NCBI GenBank assembly: GCA_022828105.1
Contig: JAJEJC010000005.1
Location: 248,001 to 312,000 of the forward strand
Length of the DNA stretch: 64,000 nucleotides
From: Dehalococcoidia bacterium
GTDB taxonomy: Bacteria > Chloroflexota > Dehalococcoidia > Bin125
Reading direction: 5' to 3'
The position numbers and the translations under genes were made by a program. The notes under the pieces are model-generated. The model was not told the DNA's origin. It made no database searches and saw nothing but the letters and a program-made list of their open reading frames with translations. Below are positions 63,131 to 64,000 of this stretch, one piece after another; the stretch's first letter is position 1, and every line of letters starts with the position of its first letter.

Positions 63131-63228
63131 GTGATGATCCTACGCGCTCCTCCCGCGGGAGGCGTGGGGAGCGGAATCGATCAGATATCTTGCTCACATC
63201 TGTTGTCCCCGTCCGAAGGAGTTGGATC

Positions 63229-64000
63229 ATGCCCGCACCGCTTGAGGGAATCCGCGTTGTCGACTTCACCCGCTACCAGAACGGTCCCCATGCAACCGCG
63301 ATGCTGGCCGATATGGGCGCCGACGTGCTCAAGGTGGAGATGCCCGGCAACGGCGACCCGGGACGGCAGCTCGGCGTCGCGCAGGACGGGTTCTGCTCCT
63401 ACTTCGAGGCGCTCAACCGGGGCAAGCGTTCGATGACCCTCGATCTCCGCGCCGAGGGCGCAGTCGAGGTCGTACACAAGCTGATCGCCGACGCCGACGT
63501 ACTGGCCGAGAACTTCCGTCCCGGTTACCTCGACTCGATCGGGCTGGGCTACGACGACCTCAAGGGAATCAACCCGAAACTGATCTACGCGACGAATTCC
63601 GGCTTCGGACCCGAGGGCGAGTGGGCGCGGCGCGGCTCCTTCGATGTGGTGGCGCAAGGCATGTCGGGCGCGATGGTGGCGCTCGGCGGCGGACCGGGCG
63701 AGCGGCCGATTACCGCGCCCTGGGGACTCGCAGACCAGACCGGCTCGCTGCTCTTTGCCTACGGCATCGTGACCGCGCTGTTTGCGCGCGCGCAACACGG
63801 CGTCGGTCAGAAGATCGATGTCTCGCAGCTCGGCGCAATGCTTACCATGCAGGCGCTCTCGTTGCAGGCCTATCTGCACAGCGGATTCCAGCCGGTGCTC
63901 AAGCCGGGCCGCTCCTTCTCGGCCACCTTCAGTTGGTACCAGGCGAGCGACGGCGAGTGGCTGACGCTCGGCATCCTCGATCCCAAGAGTTGGGCCGGCC
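63229..64000 (+). CDS. Family III CoA transferase (CaiB/BaiF), 3' end cut by window edge
   Basis: 257 complete codons, about two thirds of a typical 390-410 residue chain. Opening LEGIRVVDFTRYQNGPHATAMLADMGADVLKVE is the family signature, then ENFRPGYLDSIGLGYDDL and SGFGPEGEW, and GQKIDVSQLGAML near 196-208, the region of the catalytic Asp. Moves CoA to carboxylates such as carnitine, oxalate or aromatic acids; substrate unknown. AAGGAG eight bases before the ATG, and a TATCTT -10 candidate near 63185. The open frame continues past 64000. Confidence 0.92.
   Translation, partial: MPAPLEGIRVVDFTRYQNGPHATAMLADMGADVLKVEMPGNGDPGRQLGVAQDGFCSYFEALNRGKRSMTLDLRAEGAVEVVHKLIADADVLAENFRPGYLDSIGLGYDDLKGINPKLIYATNSGFGPEGEWARRGSFDVVAQGMSGAMVALGGGPGERPITAPWGLADQTGSLLFAYGIVTALFARAQHGVGQKIDVSQLGAMLTMQALSLQAYLHSGFQPVLKPGRSFSATFSWYQASDGEWLTLGILDPKSWAG

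Noticed and set aside
63816-63854. Possible loss of the catalytic Asp in the family III CoA transferase (Gly in SQLGAML)
   Set aside because: I cannot be sure which Asp of this segment aligns with the catalytic one; the Asp in KIDVS may be it. The gene is also cut by the window edge.

Overview
The window is high-GC bacterial DNA, very densely coded, with about 70 genes and no rRNA, tRNA or CRISPR array that I could find. Gene content points to a heterotrophic Chloroflexota of the SAR202 / Dehalococcoidia type. The signs are repeated enolase-superfamily enzymes, tandem short-chain dehydrogenases, F420/FMN luciferase-like oxidoreductases, a type I sulfatase with its formylglycine-generating enzyme, family III CoA transferases, a tungsten aldehyde:ferredoxin oxidoreductase and amidohydrolases. 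This placement is inference from gene families, not from a marker tree.

Layout. 1-4763 (minus) is the left part of an F-type ATP synthase operon in the order atpZ-atpB-atpE-atpF-atpH-atpA, with atpA cut by the window edge. Its subunit a carries an extra block of about 230 residues. 4888-8478 holds a DUF151 nuclease-like protein, an MFS exporter, pyrF and a divergent ComB-family phosphatase. 8560-31037 is catabolic: amidohydrolase, UroD-like protein, a degenerate hydrolase fused to an adenylate cyclase, SDRs, thioesterase, two DinB-like proteins, haloalkane dehalogenase, VOC protein, nitroreductase, MaoC hydratase, two enolase-superfamily enzymes around a D-aminoacylase-like enzyme, amidase, the FGE/sulfatase pair, quinone reductase, hydrolase, a small toxin/antitoxin-like pair and a peroxiredoxin. 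30432-32130 holds three small membrane or anchored proteins flanked by two inverted GC-rich palindromic repeats. 32151-34280 is the aldehyde:ferredoxin oxidoreductase. 34584-41540 is a run of five MFS transporters, four of them close paralogues. 41537-45072 has two luciferase-like enzymes around an MscS channel and a CDGSH protein. 45149-49030 looks acquired: two antitoxin-like genes without toxins, a multicopper oxidase and a phosphohistidine-domain protein without an ATP-grasp domain. 49257-56543 is MBL hydrolase, CinA and a MoxR-DUF58-DUF4129 operon. 56647-61134 is five SDRs in tandem. 61150-64000 is a two-cluster ferredoxin, a two-subunit 3-oxoacid CoA transferase and the start of a family III CoA transferase.

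How it fits together. Most enzymes suit piecemeal oxidation of diverse dissolved organic compounds. Activation is by CoA transferases, hydration by MaoC and enolase-superfamily enzymes, oxidation by SDRs and flavin enzymes, and release of sulfate, halide and acyl groups by sulfatase, dehalogenase and amidohydrolases. Genes are often coupled by 4-base ATGA or GTGA overlaps. A recurring TAGNCT hexamer lies upstream of many starts. In several cases a TANNNT hexamer sits 6-7 bases before the start codon, a geometry that suggests leaderless mRNAs.

Most worth checking: the AtpB insertion, the leaderless-promoter pattern, the hydrolase-cyclase fusion with lost catalytic residues, the MFS array with its shared C-terminal tail (and a frameshift in one copy), and the orphan phosphohistidine protein.
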